Shown here: piece after piece, positions 1 through 8,489 of the stretch | How positions within the stretch are numbered: position 1 is the first letter of the stretch | Layout: the number at the start of each line of letters is the position of its first letter | Assembly: GCF_029024925.1 (NCBI RefSeq) | Contig: NZ_CP118962.1 | Location: 2,016,001 to 2,080,000, forward strand | Origin: Enterococcus faecalis | GTDB taxonomy: Bacteria; Bacillota; Bacilli; Lactobacillales; Enterococcaceae | DNA: 64,000 nucleotides | Reading direction: 5' to 3' | The notes under the pieces: model-generated | Database searches by the model: none | What the model saw: only the letters and a program-made list of their open reading frames with translations | Told to the model about the DNA's origin: nothing | Position numbers and translations under genes: made by a program

Positions 1-800
1 GTTTCTAAAATTCCGCCGCAAAGGGCTACGTCTGGTTGGATAATATCGATGGCGCCTTGTTTGAAGATATTTTTAAACTGCCAGCGAGTGTACAAACGTT
101 CGCCGGTTGCTAAAGGGACAGCAACTGCATCGGCAACTTCTTTGTAATGCTCTTCATTTTCCGGCAAGACAACTTCTTCCAAAAACATTGGGTGGAATGG
201 CTCCAGGGCCTTCGCTAGAACTTTAGCCATTGGTTTATGCACCCGACCGTGGAAATCCACACCGATATCCATCGCGTCACCAAAACGTTCCCGAATGGAT
301 GCCACCCGTTCGACAACTTCATCCACTTTTTTGTAAGAGTCGATATAGTGCAATTCTTCGGTAGCATTCATTTTAACGGCAGTAAAGCCACGATCAAAAC
401 GGTCTTGCGCTTGTTCAGCGACTTCACTTGGCCGGTCGCCACCAATCCACGAATAAACTTTAATGTTATCCCGGGCGGCTCCGCCTAATAATTCATAGAC
501 AGGGACGTTAAAGGCTTTTCCTTTGATATCCCACAGCGCCATTTCCAATCCGGAAACAATCGTCCCATTGATGGGGCCACCACGGAAGAAGGAGCGATGC
601 ATTTCTTGGAATAAGCGTTCAATTTCAAATGGATTACGCCCAATCAAACGATTACCGATCTCATAAGCACCCGCAACAACTGTTTCAGTCTTGGTTCCGG
701 AGATCATTTCCCCCCAGCCGTCAATGCCTTCATCGGTGGAAATCTTCACGAAGATCCATCTTGGTTTTACTTTGTATACTGTAATATCTGAAATTTTCAA
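1..800 (-). CDS. Galactonate dehydratase-like enolase-superfamily enzyme (3' end outside window)
   Basis: About 266 N-terminal codons are in the window; the rest runs off the left edge. The protein matches the D-galactonate/mandelate-racemase family of Mg-dependent sugar-acid dehydratases. Visible are the first metal-ligand motif DFHGRVH (Asp and His of the DgoD type), the second acidic ligand in LEEVVLPEN and a third in ATGERLYTR. The start is a TTG at 798-800, because no ATG is in frame there and a GGAGGG Shine-Dalgarno sits 7 nt upstream. It is the last gene of a minus-strand operon with a PTS and a KDPG-type aldolase. It therefore probably dehydrates a (phosphorylated) aldonate to the 2-keto-3-deoxy acid. 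The exact substrate is not readable from sequence. Confidence 0.85.
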   Translation of the reverse strand, partial: MKISDITVYKVKPRWIFVKISTDEGIDGWGEMISGTKTETVVAGAYEIGNRLIGRNPFEIERLFQEMHRSFFRGGPINGTIVSGLEMALWDIKGKAFNVPVYELLGGAARDNIKVYSWIGGDRPSEVAEQAQDRFDRGFTAVKMNATEELHYIDSYKKVDEVVERVASIRERFGDAMDIGVDFHGRVHKPMAKVLAKALEPFHPMFLEEVVLPENEEHYKEVADAVAVPLATGERLYTRWQFKNIFKQGAIDIIQPDVALCGGILE

Positions 801-814
801 TTTAAACCCTCCAA

Positions 815-2182
815 TTATTGTGCTTCTACTGGTTCATTCATTTCTCGGTTCACTTTTTTCACACCGTCAAAGTAGTACCATACACCTGCCAATACCAACA
901 ATAAGACCGGAATCCCGATGATTGGTTTGTAGGCAAAGGCGATGAATACCAAATAACTTTGGATCATGGAAGTTGCCGCAAATGATGAGATCAACATTGA
1001 TGAAGTACCCAAGTCGATACCCACTGATTTAGCAATTGCTGTCAACATTGGGGATGTTGCAGAACCACACCATAGCAATGAAGCAGTAATGACTAAACCG
1101 ATCACGATGTTTTTCAACAAATTCCCGCGAGTCAAGGCAACCACCATCGCTACCCGGAAAGGCACAACGGCCAAATCGGCAAATGGTAAAACGCGGTTTC
1201 CTGGCAAGACTAAGGCCATGGCGATTGTTAAAGGAATAATGATCAATGCTGTTGTAATAACATCTGGATTCCCAACGACAACCGCTGCATCCAATCCGAT
1301 AAATAAACGTGTTCCTTTGAATTTTTCTTGGGACCATTTTTGAGCTGCATCAGAAATTGGCATCAGACCTTCCATGAACAATGAGGTCATTTTAGGAATC
1401 AAAACCAAAACGGCGGACATGCTGACACCTAATTGCAAGACGGCCTTGATATCGTAACCGGCCAAAGCACCAATCACCATCCCAATAACCAGCCCCATGA
1501 TCATTGAGTCACCGAAGAACCCAAGATATTTTTGTGCATCCTTGATCGTGAATTTCGATTTGCGGAATAATGGAATACGATCCAGTAACCAGTTCAACGG
1601 CCAAGCAATCACTAAGGAAGACAAGGCGGACACAGTTGGCAAGGAAACGCCCGGAATTCCAAAGAAGCTTTCCACCATCGGTTGTGACCAGTCGGAGATT
1701 TTAAAGGTAACGATTGCCATCACAACAGAGGCACCAACACCTAAAAACACATTTTTGGTAACAAAGTAGACCATCACCCCAACGATGGCCATGTGATGGT
1801 AATTCCAAATATCCACGTCCAACGTATGGGTACGTTTCAAAACCAATAAAACGATATTAACCAGTAAGATGGCGAAAATCAGGATTGGAATGATGGGTGA
1901 TGCCCACGTAACTGCGGCGATTGAACCCCAACCGACATCCAACGCATCCAGCTTAACACCGGTCCGTTCAACCATAGCCTTCGCAGCCGGGCCGACGTTA
2001 GTGGTCATAAAGTCCAAAATCAATTTGATTCCGGCAAAACCAATACCCAACGTCAAACCTGATTTAAATGCACGGGTAATCTTTAAACCAAAGATCAACC
2101 CGATGATGGTAATGATGACTGGCAACATAACTGTCGGTCCAGCATCGATAAAGAAGTTAAAGACATTCATAATGATTTTCAT
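815..2182 (-). CDS. PTS galactitol-family EIIC (membrane permease subunit)
   Basis: This 455-aa polytopic membrane protein of the GatC/SgcC family forms the sugar channel of a phosphotransferase system. It is hydrophobic throughout, with many membrane segments and the family-like stretch GVSLPTVSALSSLVIAWPLNWLL near the middle. It ends in a short charged tail. A GGAGCTG ribosome site precedes the ATG. It follows EIIB by 24 nt and precedes the dehydratase by 14 nt, so the transported substrate is most likely the sugar acid handled by that enzyme. The galactitol-family name describes homology, not substrate. Confidence 0.88.
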   Translation of the reverse strand: MKIIMNVFNFFIDAGPTVMLPVIITIIGLIFGLKITRAFKSGLTLGIGFAGIKLILDFMTTNVGPAAKAMVERTGVKLDALDVGWGSIAAVTWASPIIPILIFAILLVNIVLLVLKRTHTLDVDIWNYHHMAIVGVMVYFVTKNVFLGVGASVVMAIVTFKISDWSQPMVESFFGIPGVSLPTVSALSSLVIAWPLNWLLDRIPLFRKSKFTIKDAQKYLGFFGDSMIMGLVIGMVIGALAGYDIKAVLQLGVSMSAVLVLIPKMTSLFMEGLMPISDAAQKWSQEKFKGTRLFIGLDAAVVVGNPDVITTALIIIPLTIAMALVLPGNRVLPFADLAVVPFRVAMVVALTRGNLLKNIVIGLVITASLLWCGSATSPMLTAIAKSVGIDLGTSSMLISSFAATSMIQSYLVFIAFAYKPIIGIPVLLLVLAGVWYYFDGVKKVNREMNEPVEAQ

Positions 2183-2206
2183 TTTTTCAGCTCCTTTAAT
2201 CCGCTA

Positions 2207-2485
2207 TTATTTCAATAAGTTCAAGATTTCTTCCATCGTTTTGTCAGCACCGATTCCTGTCAGGATAGGCATGCCTTTTACCACTGGCACATTGCCGGTT
2301 TGACCATCGAATTGACCGGTTGTCACCAACAAATCATACCCTTCGACTTTGCCGGGCACTTCCATTAGTTTGGTTTGGGTAGTTGCCACTTCAACTCCGT
2401 GTTCTTGCAAGTATTCTTTAACCTTTGTTGCTACCACTGTTGATGTTGCAATACCGTTTCCACATGCGACTAAAATTCTTTTCAT
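2207..2485 (-). CDS. PTS galactitol-family EIIB
   Basis: This 92-aa cytoplasmic phosphocarrier passes phosphate from EIIA to the incoming sugar. The N-terminal P-loop MKRILVACGNGIATSTVV contains the phosphorylated Cys8. I chose the ATG at 2485 because it gives the standard EIIB N-terminus with GGAGG just upstream; longer in-frame extensions lack family similarity. It lies between EIIA and EIIC in the operon. Confidence 0.88.
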   Translation of the reverse strand: MKRILVACGNGIATSTVVATKVKEYLQEHGVEVATTQTKLMEVPGKVEGYDLLVTTGQFDGQTGNVPVVKGMPILTGIGADKTMEEILNLLK

Positions 2486-2532
2486 GATAATTTCCTCCGA
2501 TTGCGAGCTTTCCACTCGTGATTTTTTATTTT

Positions 2533-2991
2533 TTAAAAAACGGCTTTCTTTAATAAAGCCAATAATTCTGTATCATTGCGGGCGTCAATCATTTCCTGAC
2601 GCAATGGTTCATCTTGGATGATGCCGACTATTTTTTGCAACATTTCCACTTGCCCATGGGGCTCACCAATTGCCATCATAATCACGATCTGAATTGGTAA
2701 TTGAGCTTTATTGTCTTCCATATTATGGAAAAGTACCGGCTCTTTTAGCGTGGCAATCGCCAAAGTCGTTTTATTGACCATTTCATAATTTGCGTGGGGA
2801 ATAGCAATTCCCGGGGGCGTTGATGGCAATCCCGTTGGGTATTCTTTTTCCCGATCTTGGATTGCTTGGATGTACTCCTCTTTGACATACCCTTTTTGAT
2901 AAAGTTCACCTGCCAGATAGGCCAAAACTTCACTATCTGTTGAAGCTTCGACGTTTCGGAAGACAAGTTCCTCATTCAGATAAAGTTCCAT
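2533..2991 (-). CDS. PTS EIIA, fructose/mannitol type
   Basis: This 152-aa cytoplasmic EIIA accepts phosphate from HPr. The active-site histidine lies in GIAIPHAN. Start: the ATG at 2991 has AAGGAG eight bases upstream. A further upstream ATG at 3033 would add 14 residues but lacks a ribosome site. It is the first PTS subunit gene of the operon, right after the aldolase gene. Confidence 0.85.
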   Translation of the reverse strand: MELYLNEELVFRNVEASTDSEVLAYLAGELYQKGYVKEEYIQAIQDREKEYPTGLPSTPPGIAIPHANYEMVNKTTLAIATLKEPVLFHNMEDNKAQLPIQIVIMMAIGEPHGQVEMLQKIVGIIQDEPLRQEMIDARNDTELLALLKKAVF

Positions 2992-3037
2992 ACTTTCCAC
3001 TCCTTGTTCATATTTCACCTGTATATCGCCCATAATA

Positions 3038-3655
3038 TTAAATCGCTGCCAGCAATTCTTTCATTGATTGGGCAAGATTCTTAACATTCAATTCTTCGAT
3101 ATCCTGCTTATTGAACATCCCGGAACCCAGGCCTAAATAACTGGCGCCGTTTTCAAAAAATTCTTTAGCGTTTTCTTTACTGATGCCACCGACACCCATC
3201 AAGGGCAATTTGCCAAGAGGCGCTTGGATATCTTTGAAAAATCTCGGTGTAACTACTGCTGCTGGAAAAACTTTGACGATGTCCGCCCCTTGGGCAAACA
3301 TTTGATTGACCTCTGACGGTGTCATCGCAGCCGGTACTGCCAATACACCTTTTTCATTGGCGTAGGCCAACATTTCCTCAGTAAACATGTGCGGGCCTAA
3401 TAAGAATTTGGCACCAGCTTCGTAACAAGCTTTTGCCTGTTCTAAGGTTCTAACGGTGCCGGCTCCGATGTAGGTCGTATCCCCGTAGCGTTTATTCAAC
3501 TCACGGATATGATCGATGGCTCCTTCAGTATTCATGGTCATTTCCACTGCAAATTGATGATCAAATTCCTGCATTGCTTGTAAAATCGCATCTGCTTGAT
3601 CAAACGTGTAGCCCCGCATAATTACGGTAAATCTTGGATAATCAGCTAATTTCAT
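3038..3655 (-). CDS. 2-keto-3-deoxy-6-phospho(gluco/galacto)nate aldolase
   Basis: This 205-aa (alpha/beta)8-barrel class I aldolase of the KDPG/KHG family would split a 2-keto-3-deoxy-6-phosphoaldonate to pyruvate and glyceraldehyde-3-phosphate. Family landmarks are the TIGAGTV strand, the Schiff-base lysine in DIVKVFPA and the glycine-rich phosphate site LMGVGGISKENA. Together with the PTS (which phosphorylates on entry) and the dehydratase it completes a short Entner-Doudoroff-like branch without a separate sugar-acid kinase. Stereospecificity (gluco versus galacto) cannot be decided. Confidence 0.85.
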   Translation of the reverse strand: MKLADYPRFTVIMRGYTFDQADAILQAMQEFDHQFAVEMTMNTEGAIDHIRELNKRYGDTTYIGAGTVRTLEQAKACYEAGAKFLLGPHMFTEEMLAYANEKGVLAVPAAMTPSEVNQMFAQGADIVKVFPAAVVTPRFFKDIQAPLGKLPLMGVGGISKENAKEFFENGASYLGLGSGMFNKQDIEELNVKNLAQSMKELLAAI

Positions 3656-3665
3656 TTTTTCCTCC

Positions 3666-5708
3666 TTAAGAACTTTGTCTTAATAATTGATAGATGGTTT
3701 TTTCATCTGCTGAAGCCACCAACTGATCAATCAAAGAATCATCTTTGGCGATATCGGCGATCTGATTGATAGCTCGTAAATGCTTGGTTAAATCAAAGAA
3801 GGATAATGGCAAAATCAAACTGATGGCCTCCCCATTCGGAAAAATCACCGGTTTTTGACAAACCATAATGCTGACACCGTCATTAATGACCCCTTTATCA
3901 ACAGTGGTATGCGGGATGCAGGTTCGCATCCCCAGATAACCGGCGTAACCGGGTTGTTTGATTTGATTCACGCAATCATTAATAAAGCGTGAATCGATGA
4001 TCTGATGATCCAATAATGGTTGACATGCCAGACTGACTGCCTCTTCCCAAGTCATCTCCTGATCGATTACTTGCACATAATTTGGACGCAGGTAGTGAGT
4101 CAAAGAAGGTAAGACTTGGAAATTATCCAATGGAGTACTTTCATCTTGTTTCACCAAGAAGTATTGCAACTCTTCCCGCAGAGACGCTTGATCGTTGACC
4201 GTCGCATATTTTTTGACGATTTTCAACAATTCATCCAGCGCGCGATCCACCTTAGTGATGCCCAAGTCACTTAAGACTCGGTAGCGCAAACTGATTTGTT
4301 CCTGATAAGTCATGATGGGATCAATAATGAACTGCATCATGGCGCTGTTTAAAGGTGTTGTAGTAAAAACCAAGTCGTAATCGACTTCAAACTTGTAAAA
4401 GTCTCGCACCGATAAGGAAGCCAAAAAATGAATTTCGGGAAAAAGTTTTTCCATATTGGCCCGTACTAACTTGGAAACCATAACGCCGTTGGTACAAACC
4501 ACCACTGCTCGTGGCCGCTGTTTGTTCAGCTTGTTATGACTGCTTAACTGGTAGCCGAAATAATAAGACAACAAATCCAATTCGTCGTTCGGAAAGGCTT
4601 TGTTCAGCCAATTCTCGATGGGAATAATCAATTCTTTCATCAAGTCGATCAAGATTGCATGGTTGCTGTCTTTGATCAGGCTATCGACAGAATAGACCCC
4701 CAAACTCAAGTTAAAGCGGATCCGGAAACAGGCCGGTCGTAAATGACTTAATATCCGACGTTCAAAGTCTTCGCGATCATCGATCATAATCAAGGTTTGG
4801 TTTTGAAAATTTTCCACCATTTGACTGATCAATTTACGTAAATCTTGATCTGAATCGTAGTTCTGGGTGGTCTTACTTTCAAAAATATTGGAAGTCAAAA
4901 ATAAGAGCGTGAACCATTCCAGGTAACTCTTGGATAAGTTCCAAGCCGTCTCGCCGACTAAAATCGTCAACATCCGGTATTCCGGTGTATTACTGACCTC
5001 ACCGGGAAAGAAATCCGGTTTAGTGGATACTTTGATGCCCCGGCTGACTAAAAAACGGGCCGCCGTTTGCAGGTAATCCACCGCCTCATCGGAATAACTA
5101 AGGTGTAACATTTGTTCCATATTGTGAACCAGATGGACAATTTCTTCTTCCGTCACGCCATGAACCAACTTGCCTCGGATGGTTTCCCGACGGAAAATCG
5201 GGCACTGCTTCACCAAATCAGATAACAGTTGCAAGATTCGGTGTTCCGATCCAGCCAATTGATACCCGTTAATCCGGTCGTATTGAATTGTCAAACTGTA
5301 GTTTCTTAGTAGGGCGTCGGTTCGTTTGATATCATCCATGATGGTAGTTTTGCTGACTTCTACTATATCCAACAAATGATCCAGACTAACATATTCGATA
5401 TTGGTAATCAAAGTCATCACTATCAGCGCCCCACGTTCTCCCTCCGTCAATGCCAACGTTGCTTGTTCGTCCACCGTTTCCTGATCCAACTGGGACATCA
5501 TTTGGATCACTTCAATCGGTACTGTAATATCACCAGAGTGACTACGCTGGATCGTTGGGATATTTTTCATCTCCAAGTCTTCATTGAATTGGTTGATGGC
5601 ATAGTTGATTTGACGACGTGTCAAATCGAGTTCACTTGTCAAAGCGGAAAGTTTCATTTCAGGGTTTTTAATAATCATTTTGAGTATTTCACGAATTCGT
5701 TTGTTCAT
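3666..5708 (-). CDS. PRD-containing PTS-regulated transcriptional activator (MtlR/LicR type)
   Basis: This 680-aa multidomain regulator has an N-terminal helix-turn-helix (about residues 5-60, KLSALTSELDLTRRQINYAINQF), two PTS-regulation domains with conserved histidines (about 180-400), a GatB-like EIIB domain (VVVCTNGVMVSKL, about 410) and a C-terminal EIIA domain with its phospho-histidine in CIPHTT (about 600). This layout is typical of activators whose activity is set by phosphorylation through HPr and the cognate EIIB. It is the first gene of the cassette and probably controls it. Upstream lie a MtlR-like palindrome and cre-like sites. Confidence 0.88.
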   Translation of the reverse strand: MNKRIREILKMIIKNPEMKLSALTSELDLTRRQINYAINQFNEDLEMKNIPTIQRSHSGDITVPIEVIQMMSQLDQETVDEQATLALTEGERGALIVMTLITNIEYVSLDHLLDIVEVSKTTIMDDIKRTDALLRNYSLTIQYDRINGYQLAGSEHRILQLLSDLVKQCPIFRRETIRGKLVHGVTEEEIVHLVHNMEQMLHLSYSDEAVDYLQTAARFLVSRGIKVSTKPDFFPGEVSNTPEYRMLTILVGETAWNLSKSYLEWFTLLFLTSNIFESKTTQNYDSDQDLRKLISQMVENFQNQTLIMIDDREDFERRILSHLRPACFRIRFNLSLGVYSVDSLIKDSNHAILIDLMKELIIPIENWLNKAFPNDELDLLSYYFGYQLSSHNKLNKQRPRAVVVCTNGVMVSKLVRANMEKLFPEIHFLASLSVRDFYKFEVDYDLVFTTTPLNSAMMQFIIDPIMTYQEQISLRYRVLSDLGITKVDRALDELLKIVKKYATVNDQASLREELQYFLVKQDESTPLDNFQVLPSLTHYLRPNYVQVIDQEMTWEEAVSLACQPLLDHQIIDSRFINDCVNQIKQPGYAGYLGMRTCIPHTTVDKGVINDGVSIMVCQKPVIFPNGEAISLILPLSFFDLTKHLRAINQIADIAKDDSLIDQLVASADEKTIYQLLRQSS

Positions 5709-5731
5709 TTGACTATCCTCCTGACAAAATC

Positions 5732-5771
5732 ATTATATATTCACGCAAGCGCTTTTTGACGACGCTTTCAT
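5732..5771 (-). promoter_or_regulatory. Promoter with cre-like sites for the sugar-acid operon
   Basis: On the minus strand a -10 box TATAAT (5732-5737) lies 23 nt before the regulator start. The -35 area is replaced by an AAGCGCTT core, and 5757-5771 reads ATGAAAGCGTCGTCA, one mismatch from the CcpA cre consensus. Catabolite control is inferred. Confidence 0.45.
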
Positions 5772-5802
5772 CACGATATTTGTCACACTCACTTTTTTAG
5801 TT

Positions 5803-5820
5803 TGTCACACCGGTGTGACA
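5803..5820. promoter_or_regulatory. 18-bp perfect palindrome, candidate activator operator
   Basis: TGTCACACCGGTGTGACA is a perfect palindrome. With the preceding T it fits, in all but one base, the TTGNCACAN4TGTGNCAA motif I recall for MtlR-type activators of Bacilli. An extra half site TTGTCACA lies at 5780-5787, and a weaker inverted pair is at 5857-5880. The position upstream of the PRD regulator operon suggests it is the binding site. Confidence 0.5.
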
Positions 5821-5896
5821 CAGATAGCATAATCGGCGTTATATCAAGTGTACCATGGCGTGACAATTATTTGTTACACCAGAAAATTAGCGCAAA

Positions 5897-6706
5897 GGTT
5901 CTGTTGCAAAGTTTTAAATCTACTATCAGATAAGGTAGAATAATAGAAAAAGATAGCAGGAGGAATGACGATGAGTCATTTTAAAGGAAAGCAATTTCAG
6001 CAGGATGTGATTATTGTAGCCGTGGGCTACTATCTTCGTTATAACCTTAGCTATCGTGAAGTTCAAGAAATCTTATATGATCGTGGCATTAACGTTTCTC
6101 ATACGACGATTTATCGTTGGGTGCAAGAATATGGCAAACTACTCTATCAAATTTGGAAAAAGAAAAATAAAAAATCCTTTTATTCATGGAAAATGGATGA
6201 AACGTACATCAAAATTAAAGGAAAATGACATTATTTGTATCGAGCCATCGATGCAGATGGTTTAACCTTGGATATTTGGTTACGTAAAAAACGGGACACA
6301 CAAGCAGCCTATGCTTTTCTTAAGCGGTTAGTGAAGCAGTTTGATGAACCGAAGGTTGTAGTCACAGATAAAGCCCCCCTCTATTACAAGTGCCTTTAAG
6401 AAACTAAAAGAATACGGCTTTTATCAAGGGACAGAACATCGTACCATTAAATACCTGAATAATTTGATTGAACAAGACCATCGTCCAGTAAAGAGACGCA
6501 ATAAATTCTATCGAAGTTTACGCACTGCCTCTACCACGATTAAAGGCATGGAAGCCATTCGAGGATTATATAAGAAAACCCGAAAAGAAGGCACTCTCTT
6601 CGGGTTTTCGGTCTGTACTGAAATCAAGGTATTATTGGGAATCCCAGCTTAAATCATAGATACCGTAAGGGATTTTATTCTTTATTTAAAACTTTGCAAC
6701 AGAACC
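5897..6706 (+). mobile_element. IS6-family insertion sequence, IS1216-like, 810 bp, inactive
   Basis: The ends are perfect 22-bp inverted repeats (5897-5918 and 6685-6706) beginning GGTTCTGTTGCAAAG, the IS1216/IS6 terminal sequence. The single transposase gene is broken twice. The 8 bases flanking each side (AGCGCAAA and ACCATTGA) differ, so no 8-bp target duplication is left. That points to a rearrangement or deletion through the element after insertion. Confidence 0.92.
5971..6652 (+). pseudogene. IS6-family transposase, disrupted by nonsense codon and frameshift
   Basis: The DDE transposase would be 226 aa from ATG 5971, with AGGAGG 7 nt upstream. The reading frame meets TGA at 6226-6228 where the family has Trp (KGK-W-HYLYRAID). 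An extra C in the six-C run 6374-6379 then shifts the frame. Past each lesion the protein continues intact, including the three catalytic acids (MDETY, VTDKAP, LIEQDH) and the end GIPA. Two independent lesions mean it has been silent for some time. Confidence 0.92.
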
Positions 6707-6904
6707 ACCATTGAATATATAATCATCGACATAATCGATAATTCCCGTAGCACCATAATAAGGGTATTTACCTGAAATACGAAGATCTGAATCGATAGGA
6801 ACACGTTTCCCGTCGAATGATTCAGTCAATTCCCCCAACTTCCGCTCTTCCCAATCCTCTGTAAATCCTGGGAAACGGATTTCTGGTCGTGTATCATTAC
6901 TCAT
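6686..6904 (-). pseudogene. hsdS: Type I restriction specificity subunit, truncated by IS
   Basis: The first 66 codons of HsdS remain (N-terminal RPEIRFPGFTEDWEERKLGE, typical of the start of the first target-recognition domain). The frame then enters the IS terminal repeat and stops at 6686-6688 after six IS-encoded residues. A normal HsdS has about 400 aa with two recognition domains, so this cannot function. ATG 6904 overlaps the hsdM stop by 8 nt, the usual coupling in type I operons. Confidence 0.88.
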
Positions 6905-8489
6905 GCTTAAACACCTCCAGCGCACCTTGTAACCACGCTTCATTTTCAGGTGTTGTTTGCAGGGAAGAGATAGCTTCTAAAAGTTCTTTTTCTAGCACTT
7001 GCTGTTCTTGTCGTATCTTCTTGATGTCATTTCCGACATGAACCATATCAATTGGTTCTTCTTCTTCAAACGTATCTACATAGCGTGGGATATTTAAGTT
7101 ATAGTCATTTTCTTTGATTTCATCAAAGGTTGCCAAATGAGCGTATTTCTCGACATCTTTTCTTTCAGCGTAGTTTTCGAGGATTTTTTGAATGTTTTCT
7201 TCCGATAATTTATTCTGATTTTTTCCTTTGACAAATTCTCGACTAGCGTCAATGAATAATACATCTCGATTTTGGCGGTTCTTTTTCAATACAATCACCG
7301 TCGTTGGAATCGACGTACCAAAGAACAAGTTCGCAGGCATACCAATCACGGCGTAAATACTGCCATCTTCTAATAATTTTTGACGAATGACTCCTTCTGC
7401 AGCGCCACGGAATAAAACTCCGTGTGGCAAGACGATGGCCATAGTCCCTGTTTCCTTCAAATGATAGAAACCATGAAGAAGAAACGCAAAATCTGCTTTG
7501 GATTTTGGCGCTAATTTTCCATAACGATTAAACCGAGAATCGTCTAAGAAGGTCGTATCTGCTGACCAATTAGCCGAATAAGGTGGGTTCATTACTACTG
7601 CATCAAATGTGTAAGGTTCATCTGTTGGCCAATCCTTATTCAACGTATCCCCATTGCGGAGATTCATTTCTTCGGCATCTACCCCATGTAAAATCAAGTT
7701 CATTTTTGCTAGATTGTATGTCGTTGTATTTAATTCTTGCCCATGATATTTAACGTTATCTGGGTGAGTTAAGTAGTTACGCACATTTAACATCAATGAA
7801 CCTGAACCCATGGTTGGATCAAAAACACTAAAGAATCGTCGTTCTTTTTGATCCAACGTCACGATTTGTGCCATCATATCAGAAACCATATGAGGCGTGT
7901 AAAATTCTCCGGCTTTCTTCCCTGCTTCTGAAGCAAATTGACTGATCAGAAATTCATAAGCATCCCCGATCACGTCCCCATCGTGACCTAAAACTTCCAC
8001 GTCATTCAATTTCTTAATGACTTCGGTAATCGTCACATTTCGTTGTTGCTCATCTGTTCCTAGTTTTTTTGATTGGAGATCCACATCATCAAATAACCCA
8101 TTAAATTGATTGTAGGTAGATGCCAATTGCACAAAGGCTTTGTTTAGATCATTCAATTGGAACGTTGCTTGTTTTGCTTGATCCGCTAAGACGTTGAAAA
8201 GATACTCTGGCGAAATCGCATACCCCAAAATATCAACGATTGTTGCAATCAGATCTTCTTTTGATTCTTCATCTGAAAGTAATTCGCGATACAACATCGT
8301 TTGTTTGCTTACCGTATCATATTCCTCTAAGGATTCATCTGCTAAAAGAACCACTTGTTCCAACAAACGGTCGGATAAATATTTATAGAAAATCAGTCCC
8401 AATAAATAATTTTTATATTCTGACGCATCCATTTTGCTACGGAGATTATCTGCCGCACTAAATAATTTTTGATTTAATTCTGCACCCAA
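6897..8489 (-). CDS. hsdM: Type I restriction-modification DNA methyltransferase subunit
   Basis: This 530-aa N6-adenine methyltransferase has an N-terminal HsdM helical domain (NQKLFSAADNLRSKMD), the SAM-binding motif FDPTMGSGSLMLN (about 225) and the catalytic NPPY motif (about 300, VMNPPYSANWS). Length is normal. The start is TTG at 8487-8489 with AGGAG upstream; no ATG gives the conserved N-terminus. HsdM needs HsdS for target recognition and hsdS here is truncated. No hsdR is visible in the window, so the system is broken unless another HsdS acts in trans. Confidence 0.9.
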   Translation of the reverse strand: MGAELNQKLFSAADNLRSKMDASEYKNYLLGLIFYKYLSDRLLEQVVLLADESLEEYDTVSKQTMLYRELLSDEESKEDLIATIVDILGYAISPEYLFNVLADQAKQATFQLNDLNKAFVQLASTYNQFNGLFDDVDLQSKKLGTDEQQRNVTITEVIKKLNDVEVLGHDGDVIGDAYEFLISQFASEAGKKAGEFYTPHMVSDMMAQIVTLDQKERRFFSVFDPTMGSGSLMLNVRNYLTHPDNVKYHGQELNTTTYNLAKMNLILHGVDAEEMNLRNGDTLNKDWPTDEPYTFDAVVMNPPYSANWSADTTFLDDSRFNRYGKLAPKSKADFAFLLHGFYHLKETGTMAIVLPHGVLFRGAAEGVIRQKLLEDGSIYAVIGMPANLFFGTSIPTTVIVLKKNRQNRDVLFIDASREFVKGKNQNKLSEENIQKILENYAERKDVEKYAHLATFDEIKENDYNLNIPRYVDTFEEEEPIDMVHVGNDIKKIRQEQQVLEKELLEAISSLQTTPENEAWLQGALEVFKHE

